Assembly (NCBI GenBank): GCA_026001145.1
Contig: BNZN01000005.1
Location: 1 to 39,571 of the forward strand
Direction: 5' to 3'
Origin: Clostridia bacterium
GTDB taxonomy: Bacteria > Bacillota > Clostridia > Oscillospirales > Ruminococcaceae
Length of the DNA: 39,571 nucleotides
In this document: piece by piece, positions 26,089 to 33,892 of the stretch
Position numbering within the stretch: the stretch's first letter is position 1
Layout of the letters: each line of letters opens with the position of its first letter
The notes under the pieces: model-generated
What the model saw: only the letters and a program-made list of their open reading frames with translations
Database searches by the model: none
What the model was told of the DNA's origin: nothing
Program-made: the position numbers and the translations under genes

Positions 26089-27663
26089 TTACGGAAAATA
26101 TTTATCGTTTTTGGGTGCATTAAGCGCTTCTTGTTTTTCTTTTTCTTTCATTTTTGTAATAACTTTAGGGTTAATTTTCACTATTGCCTTTGTCCAAAGA
26201 GCAAGAGCAACAAAACACGTAATGCTTATAATCCACATATTGATCGGATTTGAAGAGTATTTACCGAAAGGTAACACACTGGTAACAAACCAGATAATGG
26301 CTGATCCGCCTGCCTTCCCCAAACGGCTTCCAACAATTTCAACAGCCGCCTGCCCCTTAAGTTTACTTTCCGAATCGAGTGGTAGACAAGCCATATTCTT
26401 CGTTGCGTCGAACAACGAATATTTCATAATTTTGTTGCTGACCAGTTGATATTTACCAACAAGAACGACCGCATTTAACACAGGAATCCCCCATATCACA
26501 GCTGTGTTGCCAAACCTCTGCTGATAAAGCAAAAACCCAAAAAACGCAAGAAATGCCCCGCCCATAACAATAGGCGGAAGCAAGGCGGCGGTTCTCCACT
26601 TGACGCGCTTCAATATGTTTGTTTCTATAAGCATCAGAACCATTGTCAGCAATCCAGTCACAACTGTAAGCCTACCCATAGAGCCATTGTAGCTGCTGCA
26701 GGAGCTTTCGAAAGCTTTAAACTGAGTTTTTACTAAATGTTCATTAAGCGTGTTTGCTATTTCGTATCCTAGCACTAGACAGGCAATCAACATAATATAT
26801 GGATTTTTAACCACGTAAACAATGCTTTCCCAAGCACCCATTTTCGGTTTCCCCTCCATTTTTGTTCTGCAACTAAGGGGAACTAGCTTTGGATCAGGGA
26901 TAACTTGTTTTTGCATCCACGCGTATATAGCCATGGTAATTATACCAACAACCACATTCACGCCCATTTGCCATTTCAGGCTCCAACCAAAAGCAACGAC
27001 ATCTGAGCTACCAACTGCCATAGCCCTTTTTGATATTGTATCTACAAGCAAACCCGAAGCAATCAACCCCAGATTGCTGAGAAATCCAAACATACCATAA
27101 AATCTTGGGGCTTCCGTTGATTTTGTAATTTCATTTGCGAATTGCCAAAACAGAAACCCTATAACCAGCCCAGCCCATAATTCCGAAAGTAGATAAAAAA
27201 TCGAAAAAGACCAGTTAGTCACGCACGGGATAATCCAATAAAAGTGTGGGAATTTTTCTCGCAGACTTGCAACAATTTCAGGTGAACCATGTAAATATTC
27301 CGCATTGGGAAACAATACGAATCCGAACAAGGCAAAGTAAGACAAATAAAAAATGATAACACCATAGAACATCTTCGCATTAGAAAATTTGTTGGATAGT
27401 TTCATGAAAATGGCCATGGCAGCAAGAGAAATTGGCATTACGAACCAGGTTTTTAGTGCAGACAGCATTGGCGTGCCGCCTCCGACAGCAATATATTGAA
27501 TCAAAGAATCTTTCATGTCCCTAAACAAAGTGTACATGAACAAGATACAGATCATAAGCAAGCCCATGGGGATTAATTTCTTATTTTCTCGCCCATAAAT
27601 CGGCCACAACACCGATCTAATTTTCGATAATGTAGTTTGCTTCCATAAGCCCTGGTTTTTCAA
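26089..27663 (-). CDS. ATP/ADP translocase (Tlc/NTT family)
   Basis: A 524-residue polytopic membrane protein with about 12 hydrophobic segments. FRDMKDSLIQYIAVGGGTP, LKTWFVMPISLAAMAIFMKLSN, ALFGFVLFPNAEYLH, NWSFSIFYLLSELWAG and FLFWQFANEIT..EAPRFYGMFG are the landmark blocks of nucleotide transport proteins known from Rickettsia, Chlamydia and plastids. These exchange host ATP for bacterial ADP, or import nucleotides. The start is a TTG at 27663 with AGGAGG 7 nt upstream. It is a single gene, flanked by direct repeats at 26016 and 27780. Whether it is an ATP/ADP exchanger or a nucleotide importer cannot be settled by eye. The family is a strong marker of intracellular life. Confidence 0.93.
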   Translation of the reverse strand: MKNQGLWKQTTLSKIRSVLWPIYGRENKKLIPMGLLMICILFMYTLFRDMKDSLIQYIAVGGGTPMLSALKTWFVMPISLAAMAIFMKLSNKFSNAKMFYGVIIFYLSYFALFGFVLFPNAEYLHGSPEIVASLREKFPHFYWIIPCVTNWSFSIFYLLSELWAGLVIGFLFWQFANEITKSTEAPRFYGMFGFLSNLGLIASGLLVDTISKRAMAVGSSDVVAFGWSLKWQMGVNVVVGIITMAIYAWMQKQVIPDPKLVPLSCRTKMEGKPKMGAWESIVYVVKNPYIMLIACLVLGYEIANTLNEHLVKTQFKAFESSCSSYNGSMGRLTVVTGLLTMVLMLIETNILKRVKWRTAALLPPIVMGGAFLAFFGFLLYQQRFGNTAVIWGIPVLNAVVLVGKYQLVSNKIMKYSLFDATKNMACLPLDSESKLKGQAAVEIVGSRLGKAGGSAIIWFVTSVLPFGKYSSNPINMWIISITCFVALALWTKAIVKINPKVITKMKEKEKQEALNAPKNDKYFP

Positions 27664-27779
27664 ACTTTATCCTCCTCGTATAATACGATTTGTCGGACAA
27701 TTTTGGGGAGTTCTTGCTTAGTTCTCTCCGAAATCAAACGGTTTGATGATACCCATTTTTATTGTGTTTTTTCTTGATT

Positions 27780-27835
27780 GCAAGTTGTTAATTATTCCAG
27801 CTGCTCAAGAAACGGGTGTGCATCAAGATCTTCCG
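27780..27835 (+). repeat. Right direct repeat beside the ATP/ADP translocase
   Basis: TTGTTAATTATTCCAGCTGC, TCAAGAAACGGGTGTGCATC and CTTCCGC correspond to the left copy at 26016-26067; the middle part (CAAGAAACGGGTGTGCATCA) also matches an inverted copy at 33828-33866. Confidence 0.6.
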
Positions 27836-27873
27836 CTTTCCTCAGTAGTGAAGCTCGGGGTCAAAAGAATTCG

Positions 27874-29229
27874 TCACAGCAATTTTATGATAACACTGGC
27901 GTGCATCCAATGTAGGGGAAGTGGTGTTACAAGATACAAACTGCCATTGCTGCCTAAGAAAAGTCTTAAGTTGTTTTCTTTCTTATTTTTCTCGTACATT
28001 CTGATGGCAATCTTAAAATCTTCATCAAAAAATCCCTGATGATAAGGAACATGTTTGTTTGTCTCATCATTATAGCATTCTTCGTACTTGTAATTTTCCA
28101 TTTCTGCTCTTATTTTGCTTTTTATAATTTCGTTTGGATTTTTTAAGTTTACGGCTTCAAATATTTTTTCGTTGCTCATTAACTCTCCAGTGTTTAAATT
28201 AAGTTTAAATTAAAGTTATAGACTTCCCAATCAAGGAATTCGGGGGCAATCTTGTGAAAACTTTCTGTGCGAGTTGACAGCCAACCGTCAAGCTTTTTTC
28301 GGATGCTGACCGAATATACTTTTAGTGATAAAATATTGTTATTTACATAGCAATCATAGTAAAGAGAAGTATCATCCGAATATATTTGCGCAGCATGCTT
28401 CGCCACTTCTTTATTTACTTTTTCGGCATCTTTCGAATTTAGATTCACATACGGAATAAGCATCTTGTTTCGATTGTCTGAGAGAAGAGATGGGTTGTCA
28501 GCGGGATAAACCCAATCTTTCTTTTTGTTGTGTTTTAGTGAGCTGTAATCTATTGCTTTAGTCTCTCCGGCCAACGTTAAAATGGTCGGATAATAACCCC
28601 AATGAGCGTCTGTTGTCATAGTCAGATATATTTTCAGCCTGCCATTTTCGTCCAAATAAAGCTGCAACTTATCTTTTTTTCTGTCTTCCTTATAATTCTT
28701 TAGGCTTTGTTTGAGATTTTTATCAAAAGTTTCATTAAAAGCATTCTTCTGTTCTTCTCTTATCTTATATTTTACAACTTTATCTGGATTTTTTAAATTT
28801 GCTGCTTCAAACATTTCTTGGTTGCTCATTAACCTCCCGGTCTTCAGGTTGAAATTATACATTTTCCAGCTATGATATGGCACATCTGATTCCGCCGTTA
28901 ACCGAAAATACCTTTAAAGACAAAATATCGCCATTCAGATAAGTTGAATAATCTACGTTTGTATAACATGGCCCATCGAGATCATAGCCTTCATGAATTT
29001 TTTTAACGTATTCTTCCAGCTCTTTGTTGACTTTTCTGGCATTTTCTGAGTCTATATTGATGAATGGAATGTTTGTGCTGTTTCTTTGGTCTGCCTTTGA
29101 ATATGCCTTGGGGTTATCGCAAACCAGATTTTCATTACCTGCTCCGGACACCACAAAACTTAAGCTTTGAGGGAGGAAAACAACTGCCCCAACTAACATA
29201 GGAAGTGCAATATATAGAATTTTAGACAT
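27874..29229 (-). pseudogene. Secreted DUF4163/DUF3298 (PdaC/RsiV-like) double-domain gene, broken by two indels
   Basis: The start is the ATG at 29229, with AGGAGG upstream; a signal peptide (SKILYIALPMLVGAVVFLPQ) follows. Copy 1 has the DUF4163-like block IPFINIDSENARKVNKELEE and LSLKVFSV, then in the next frame AESDVPYHSWKMYNFNLKTG and the DUF3298-like rest. Copy 2 repeats it: IPYVNLNSKDAEKVNKEVAK, LSLKVYSV, WEVYNFNL, and in a further frame NTGELMSNEKIFEAVNLKNP. Removing one A at about 28898 and one unit of the perfect 11-bp tandem duplication GTTTAAATTAA (28192-28213) restores one frame over 1356 bp. Open pieces are 28870-29229, 28194-28883 and 27874-28179. The family is extracellular; PdaC is a peptidoglycan deacetylase and RsiV a lysozyme sensor, but no catalytic domain is present here. 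Confidence 0.75.
28192..28213. repeat. Perfect 11-bp tandem duplication causing a frameshift
   Basis: GTTTAAATTAA occurs twice in a row (28192-28202 and 28203-28213). One unit is the ancestral state, since its removal joins YNFNL to NTGELMSNEK exactly as in the first domain copy (YNFNLKTGRLMSNQ). Confidence 0.85.
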
Positions 29230-29328
29230 GGGGCTCCTCCTGGTTTTGCGCCAACTACGAACAATGCTTGTCCCCACTTTGTTAAATCTAAAAGAAAACA
29301 TCATCAAAATCAACCCCATTCACTTCAC

Positions 29329-29358
29329 ACTGTATCACAAATTCGCTTTTCTGTCCAA
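29329..29358 (-). promoter_or_regulatory. Promoter of the DUF4163/DUF3298 gene
   Basis: TTGGAC (29358-29353), 18 bp and TACAGT (29334-29329) on the minus strand, giving a leader of about 95 nt to the ATG at 29229. Confidence 0.45.
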
Positions 29359-29371
29359 CAATAAGAGGCGG

Positions 29372-29618
29372 TGGGTTCTACTCCCAAAAAGGAACGGGAA
29401 GGCGAGTTTGTTTCGAATTCCGGAATGTTTGGAAAGCACGTGAAAAAGCGAACTTGCCCCAAATCATGGAGCGTTTGAAAAGCAAATTAATTTCTTGAAA
29501 AGTCTCACATCAATTGCAACTACTGTTTACGGGAAGACGAAAAGGGCCCTGTATTATTGCAGCCAAATTTAAACTCGCTTGCCCAAATCCGTTACGACAA
29601 TTGGAGTAGAACCGACTA
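29372..29618 (+). repeat. Composite dispersed element lacking its hairpins
   Basis: The start TGGGTTCTACTCCCAAAA (module E), then GAAGGCGAGTTTGTTTCG and ATTCCGGAATGTTTGGAAAG (B), then module A at 29509-29617, including GTTTACGGGAAGACGAAAAG. The order E-B-A equals that of the 10.2-10.55 kb copy in reverse, but hairpins D and C are deleted. Like that copy it fills the gap between two divergent genes. Confidence 0.7.
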
Positions 29619-29629
29619 TACGCGGGATC

Positions 29630-29658
29630 TTGACTTTGTGTCGTTAATGTGATAGAAT
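29630..29658 (+). promoter_or_regulatory. Promoter of rpmB
   Basis: TTGACT (29630-29635), 17 bp and TAGAAT (29653-29658), about 45 bp before the GTG start. The tRNA genes follow in the same direction and may share this transcript. Confidence 0.6.
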
Positions 29659-29706
29659 TTGGTTCGTCTGTTGACTGTTTAAAATTGTCTTGGGGAGGTG
29701 CTAATT

Positions 29707-29910
29707 GTGGCCAAATGCGAAATTTGTGAGAAGAAAATAAATGTGGCCAAGAAACATGTATACAGAAGTTCATATGTGACCAAGCGCTCATTACGGAAGC
29801 AATATCCCAACGTGCAAAGGGTTCGCGTTTTCGTTGGTAGCGTGTCAAGAAGGATGTATGTCTGCACAAAATGCTTAAAATCGCAAAAAGTTCAAAGGGC
29901 CGAGTGTTAA
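29707..29910 (+). CDS. rpmB: 50S ribosomal protein L28
   Basis: A 67-residue L28. AKCEICEKKINVAKKHVYRS, PNVQRVRVFVGSVSRRMYV and the C-terminal CTKCLKSQKVQRAEC are conserved. The two CxxC pairs (CEIC and CTKC) show it is the zinc-binding form. The start is the GTG at 29707, 8 nt after GGGGAGG; the upstream in-frame GTG at 29698 lies within the ribosome site. The first of a small translation cluster with three tRNAs and proS. Confidence 0.95.
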   Translation: MAKCEICEKKINVAKKHVYRSSYVTKRSLRKQYPNVQRVRVFVGSVSRRMYVCTKCLKSQKVQRAEC

Positions 29911-29973
29911 TCAACATGGCGGTGGCCAGAGCGTTTTGTTAATTTATAAATTGAAGGTATTCGGAGTTGTTTT

Positions 29974-30047
29974 TGCCTGATGGTGTAACGGTAGCACAAC
30001 AGATTCTGGCTCTGTTTGTCTGGGTTCGAATCCTAGTCGGGCAGCCA
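29974..30047 (+). tRNA. tRNA-Gln (anticodon CTG)
   Basis: Acceptor TGCCTGA pairs with TCGGGCA; anticodon arm ACAGA-TTCTGGC-TCTGT gives CTG; the T arm is CTGGG-TTCGAAT-CCTAG; CCA is encoded. The U1-A72 end pair is typical of glutamine tRNAs. A TTG-anticodon partner is expected elsewhere. Confidence 0.95.
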
Positions 30048-30068
30048 TTTCTTTAGGTTAAAAGCTGT

Positions 30069-30145
30069 CGGGGTATGGCACAGTTTGGTAGTGCGCTTGG
30101 TTCGGGACCAAGAGGCCGGGGGTTCAACTCCCTCTACTCCGACCA
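30069..30145 (+). tRNA. tRNA-Pro (anticodon CGG)
   Basis: Acceptor CGGGGTA pairs with TACTCCG; anticodon arm CTTGG-TTCGGGA-CCAAG gives CGG; T loop TTCAACT; CCA is encoded. It reads CCG. Confidence 0.95.
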
Positions 30146-30151
30146 GTATTC

Positions 30152-30228
30152 GCGCCGCTAGCTCAGCTGGATAGAGTATTTGGCTACGAACCAAAAGGTC
30201 GGGAGTTCGAATCTCTCGCGGCGCGCCA
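30152..30228 (+). tRNA. tRNA-Arg (anticodon ACG)
   Basis: Acceptor GCGCCGC pairs with GCGGCGC; anticodon arm TTTGG-CTACGAA-CCAAA gives ACG, expected to be edited to ICG by TadA; T arm GGGAG-TTCGAAT-CTCTC; CCA is encoded. Confidence 0.95.
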
Positions 30229-30239
30229 ATTCAAGGGAG

Positions 30240-30297
30240 TACGTAATTCTGTAATGCAAACCGAAATTATAGAGTTACGTATTTTGCTTTGTTTTTT
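30240..30297 (+). terminator. Intrinsic terminator after the tRNA cluster
   Basis: TACGTAATTCT (30240-30250) pairs with AGAGTTACGTA (30271-30281), 11 bp with one G-T pair, followed by TTTTGCTTTGTTTTTT. It separates the tRNAs from proS, whose own promoter I cannot place with confidence. Confidence 0.7.
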
Positions 30298-30333
30298 CGA
30301 AAAAATGGCAAAATAATGGAGGTTTGGTCAAAA

Positions 30334-32040
30334 ATGTTGATGAGCAGATTGCTGGGCAATAGATATAAGGAATGGCCAGCCGATGCCGTTTCAAAGAGCC
30401 ATGGTCTGTTGCTTCGCGGTGGCTACATAAGGCAGGTGGCAACGGGGATCTATTCCTATTTGCCGCTTGCGCAAAGAGTTTCTAACAAAATCATAAAGAT
30501 AGTCAAAGAAGAGATGGAAAAAATTGGCTTCGAAGAGGTTTTGATGCCCATTGTTATGCCAAAAGAATTATGGGAAGAGTCGGGCAGATATGAAAGCATC
30601 ACCGAAGAACTAGTTCGCTTCAAAGACCGAACCGATCATGACATGTTGCTGGCAATGACGCACGAAGAGGCAGCTGTTCAGCTCGCAAGAACCGAAGCGG
30701 CAACCTACACGAAATATCCTCTTGCGATCTATCAGGTGCAAACCAAATTTAGAGATGAACCACGACCTCGTAGCGGCTTAATCAGGGTCCGTGAGTTTTT
30801 GATGAAGGATGCCTATTCTTTTCACACTACCCAAGAAGATCTTGATGAATGTTATGAGAAGTGTTTTGCCGCTTATGTTAATATATTTAAACGGGTCGGG
30901 ATCAAAAACTTTGTGGCGGTGGAAGCAGACAGCGGAATGATGGGTGGCAACAAAGCTCATGAGTTCATGCTGCTTTGCCCAATTGGCGAAAATTCAATTG
31001 CAATTTGTCCGCAATGTGGCTACAAGGCCAATGTTGAGATTGCAAAAGGAATTTTAAAACATAAAGAAGAAGTCAAAACCCGTCAAACTTCTGGAAGCGA
31101 AGAAATTTTCACCCCGGGGATCAAAACAATTGAAGATTTGCAAAATGCCCTCAAAATGCCCAAAGAAAAAATAATAAAAGCTTGTATTTTCGGTGTAAAA
31201 AATCACTCAAAGCCAGTTATTGTTTTCATCAGAGGTGATTTCGAGGTTAATGAAACAAAATTAAGAACCCTTTTGAAGAGTGAATGTTCGTCACAGACGG
31301 CTTCTGATTCAGATGGCATTTTTTGGGGATTCATTGGCCCCGTTGGTCTTGATTCCGAAAGATATGACATCTATTATGATGAGTCACTGAAAAACGCCTC
31401 TGATATGGTTTGTGGTGCTAACAAGAAGGATTATCACATTAGGGGCGTGGATGTTGCGACTCTGAAGATAGGGCAATTTTATGACCTTTATAAGGCGACA
31501 TCTGCAATGTTTTGCCCGATTTGCCAAAATGCAGAGCTAGAGGTTGAAAATGGCATAGAAATCGGAAATATCTTTGAACTTGGTGAGAAATATACCAAGA
31601 CAATGAATATGCTTTATGTTGACAAGGATGGAAAAGAAAAACACCCTGTTATGGGTTGTTATGGCATTGGAATTGGGAGGCTTTTGGCTTCGATTGTTGA
31701 AGAAAGCAATGATGAAAACGGGCCGATTTGGCCAGCTTCTGTCGCTCCATTCGAGGTTCATATAGTTGCGATTGGCGAAAAAGCAAATAATTTGGCAAAA
31801 ACCCTTTATGGCGAACTACGTGAAGATTTTGATGTATTGTTAGATGATCGGGATCTTTCTGCAGGGGTGAAATTTGCCGATGCTGATTTGATTGGTGCTC
31901 CGGTCAGGGTTGTGATAGGTGCGCGAGGGATCGAATCTGGCGAATTTGAAGTTTCTACCAGAGACAAAAAAAATGTTTTCAAAGTCAAGTATGACGAAAT
32001 AAAAGGGCAAATCGAGCAGTTATTGAGGGCCACAAACTAA
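30334..32040 (+). CDS. proS: Prolyl-tRNA synthetase (bacterial type)
   Basis: A class IIa ProRS of 568 residues. Motif 2 is FRDEPRPRSGLIRVREFLMK and motif 3 GCYGIGIGRLLASIVEE; the segment of about 220-390 between them is the INS editing domain of the bacterial form, including the zinc-finger-like CPQCGY and CPICQNAE; the C-terminal anticodon-binding domain ends the protein. The start at 30334 (LMSRLLGNRYKEWP) is 11 nt after GGAGG; the frame is open further upstream but without a ribosome site. Placed directly after a proline tRNA gene, though a terminator lies between. Confidence 0.93.
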   Translation: MLMSRLLGNRYKEWPADAVSKSHGLLLRGGYIRQVATGIYSYLPLAQRVSNKIIKIVKEEMEKIGFEEVLMPIVMPKELWEESGRYESITEELVRFKDRTDHDMLLAMTHEEAAVQLARTEAATYTKYPLAIYQVQTKFRDEPRPRSGLIRVREFLMKDAYSFHTTQEDLDECYEKCFAAYVNIFKRVGIKNFVAVEADSGMMGGNKAHEFMLLCPIGENSIAICPQCGYKANVEIAKGILKHKEEVKTRQTSGSEEIFTPGIKTIEDLQNALKMPKEKIIKACIFGVKNHSKPVIVFIRGDFEVNETKLRTLLKSECSSQTASDSDGIFWGFIGPVGLDSERYDIYYDESLKNASDMVCGANKKDYHIRGVDVATLKIGQFYDLYKATSAMFCPICQNAELEVENGIEIGNIFELGEKYTKTMNMLYVDKDGKEKHPVMGCYGIGIGRLLASIVEESNDENGPIWPASVAPFEVHIVAIGEKANNLAKTLYGELREDFDVLLDDRDLSAGVKFADADLIGAPVRVVIGARGIESGEFEVSTRDKKNVFKVKYDEIKGQIEQLLRATN

Positions 32041-32072
32041 ATTAACTTGCAAAGATTCCAAAAATCAAGAGG

Positions 32073-33815
32073 ATGGGCGGTGAAATCATCAAACAGGCAA
32101 AAAAACAGAGTCTTCTTCATGGTGGGTTAATCATGATGGGTGGGACTTTTGTGGCTAAATTTGTTGGATTTTTTTTCAGAATGATTATTGTCAACATAAT
32201 AGGATTAGAAGGTTTCGGTTACTATAGTACCGCATACAGTGTATATTGTCCGCTTTATTCTCTTTCAGTCGCCGGGCTGCCTGTTGCTCTTGCCAAAATT
32301 GTCACCGAGAATGCGCACCGAGGGCTAGATGGTGCGGTGGAACAAGCTTTTCGAGTTGCCAAAAAACTTTTCACTTGCGTGGGCTTTGTTTTGATGCTAG
32401 TAATGTTATTATTTAGCGATTATCTTGCTGCTTGCGCTGGGAAGTCCGAAGCTAAGCTCGCAATAATTGCGCTTGCACCCGTTGCGCTCTTTAGTTGCAT
32501 CTCTAGTGCGTATAAAGGTTATTATGAAGGCCTGCTGAACATGTATCCCACTACCTGCTCTGAGATGATAGAGGCAGGAACAAAACTTGTCTTTAGTTCT
32601 GTCTTCGCGAACGTCGGCATGAAAGTTGGATCAGCACAATTCTCGCAAACCGGAGCTATCTTCGGAATGCCTGTTTCAACTAGACACATGGCCGAAATAA
32701 TTTGTGGTGCTGCAGGGGCCATTTTAGGGATCTCAGTAAGTTGTCTGCTTGGAACTTGTTTTCTTGTGGCAAGGAGAAAAGTTGACGGAGCGGTGAGGGT
32801 TTCTGAAAAGGAAAGACCAACCAAAGAGATGATATCAATGATTCTTTCGCTTGCCATTCCCATCGGTCTTAGTGCAACCGTGGCTAGGATTTTTGGCCTC
32901 ATAGATTCAAACACTATTCAAAATGGGTTGAAACACGCTGTTGCTGCGGAACCTTTGTTTTTCGATAAAATGGTGAGTGCAGTCAAAACTTACAGCGATA
33001 TTCCAACTCTTCTGTGGGGAGGGTATTCAACATTACTTTCCATTTACAACTTTATCCCTGCGATGTTGGTTTCGTTTGGTGTTAGTTTGCTTCCCAACCT
33101 TGCTGCCGCCTGGTCTTCAAACAACACACACAATATAAAAAAATATATGGAAAGCGGCCTCAGAATCACCAACATCCTGGCAATTTCTGCAGGGTTAACA
33201 GTAACAGCATCCGCCAAAAGCATCTTGAGGTTGCTTCTTCTCAAGCGGCCAACAGAGGTGCCATTATGCGTACCAAGTTTACGTATTCTTGGGATCTGCA
33301 TAATCTTTTTTGCGGTCACAACAACCCTCAATATCATCCTTCAGTCAATTGGAAGGGTTAAGTTGCCTGTCATAATGATGACAATTGGTGTGATCATAAA
33401 ATATATCGTCAACAAAAGTCTTACTACTATCCCAGAAATAAACATCAAGAGTGGAGCTTTGGGAACGCTTGCTTGTTATGTGTTTATCGCTGTTTTCGGG
33501 TTTTGGGCTGTTCGCAAATTTACACATGTTAGGATTAATATAAAATCTGTTTTCGCAAAGCCGGTTTTGGTGGGAATTTGCACGATGATAACGGGGTTCC
33601 TTGCCGAATTGGTGATGAGTTACATACCGGGTGGAGAAACTTTTTGGCTTAAGAACTTGTTTGCCGTCGGAATGCCTATTTTCGCCTGCGGAATCTTTAC
33701 CCTTGTGTTCCGAGCAATCGAAGAAGAAGACATTTTGATGCTGCCACACGGCGAAAAGTTCGCAGTTTTCCTGAAAAGACATAAACTCATCTCTGTAAGC
33801 AATGCCAACGCATGA
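32073..33815 (+). CDS. SpoVB/MurJ-like polysaccharide flippase
   Basis: A 580-residue membrane protein of the MOP superfamily with about 14 hydrophobic segments, closest to the SpoVB/YtgP branch of Bacillota. GGTFVAKFVGFFFRMIIVNI, GLEGFGYYSTAYSVY and the GYYEGLLNMYPT block are typical. Such proteins flip lipid-linked wall or spore-cortex precursors, so a lipid II flippase role together with MurB is plausible; sporulation cannot be inferred from it alone. It follows proS by 32 nt. The ATG at 32073 directly follows AAGAGG with no spacer, so the start is uncertain. A copy of the CAGTTGAGCAGGAAAC repeat lies after its stop. Confidence 0.85.
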   Translation: MGGEIIKQAKKQSLLHGGLIMMGGTFVAKFVGFFFRMIIVNIIGLEGFGYYSTAYSVYCPLYSLSVAGLPVALAKIVTENAHRGLDGAVEQAFRVAKKLFTCVGFVLMLVMLLFSDYLAACAGKSEAKLAIIALAPVALFSCISSAYKGYYEGLLNMYPTTCSEMIEAGTKLVFSSVFANVGMKVGSAQFSQTGAIFGMPVSTRHMAEIICGAAGAILGISVSCLLGTCFLVARRKVDGAVRVSEKERPTKEMISMILSLAIPIGLSATVARIFGLIDSNTIQNGLKHAVAAEPLFFDKMVSAVKTYSDIPTLLWGGYSTLLSIYNFIPAMLVSFGVSLLPNLAAAWSSNNTHNIKKYMESGLRITNILAISAGLTVTASAKSILRLLLLKRPTEVPLCVPSLRILGICIIFFAVTTTLNIILQSIGRVKLPVIMMTIGVIIKYIVNKSLTTIPEINIKSGALGTLACYVFIAVFGFWAVRKFTHVRINIKSVFAKPVLVGICTMITGFLAELVMSYIPGGETFWLKNLFAVGMPIFACGIFTLVFRAIEEEDILMLPHGEKFAVFLKRHKLISVSNANA

Positions 33816-33827
33816 GTGAGGCTCGAG

Positions 33828-33866
33828 GGCCCTTGATGCACCCCTGTTTCCTGCTCAACTGAAAAA
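33828..33866 (-). repeat. Inverted copy of the translocase-flanking repeat
   Basis: On the minus strand CAGTTGAGCAGGAAACAGGG followed by GTGCATCAAGG resembles CAGCTGCTCAAGAAACGGGT and GTGCATCAAG of the 27.8-kb copy. It shows the repeat is dispersed and not limited to the translocase locus. Confidence 0.5.
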
Positions 33867-33892
33867 ACGGACAAAAAAAGGCATAGATTTCG

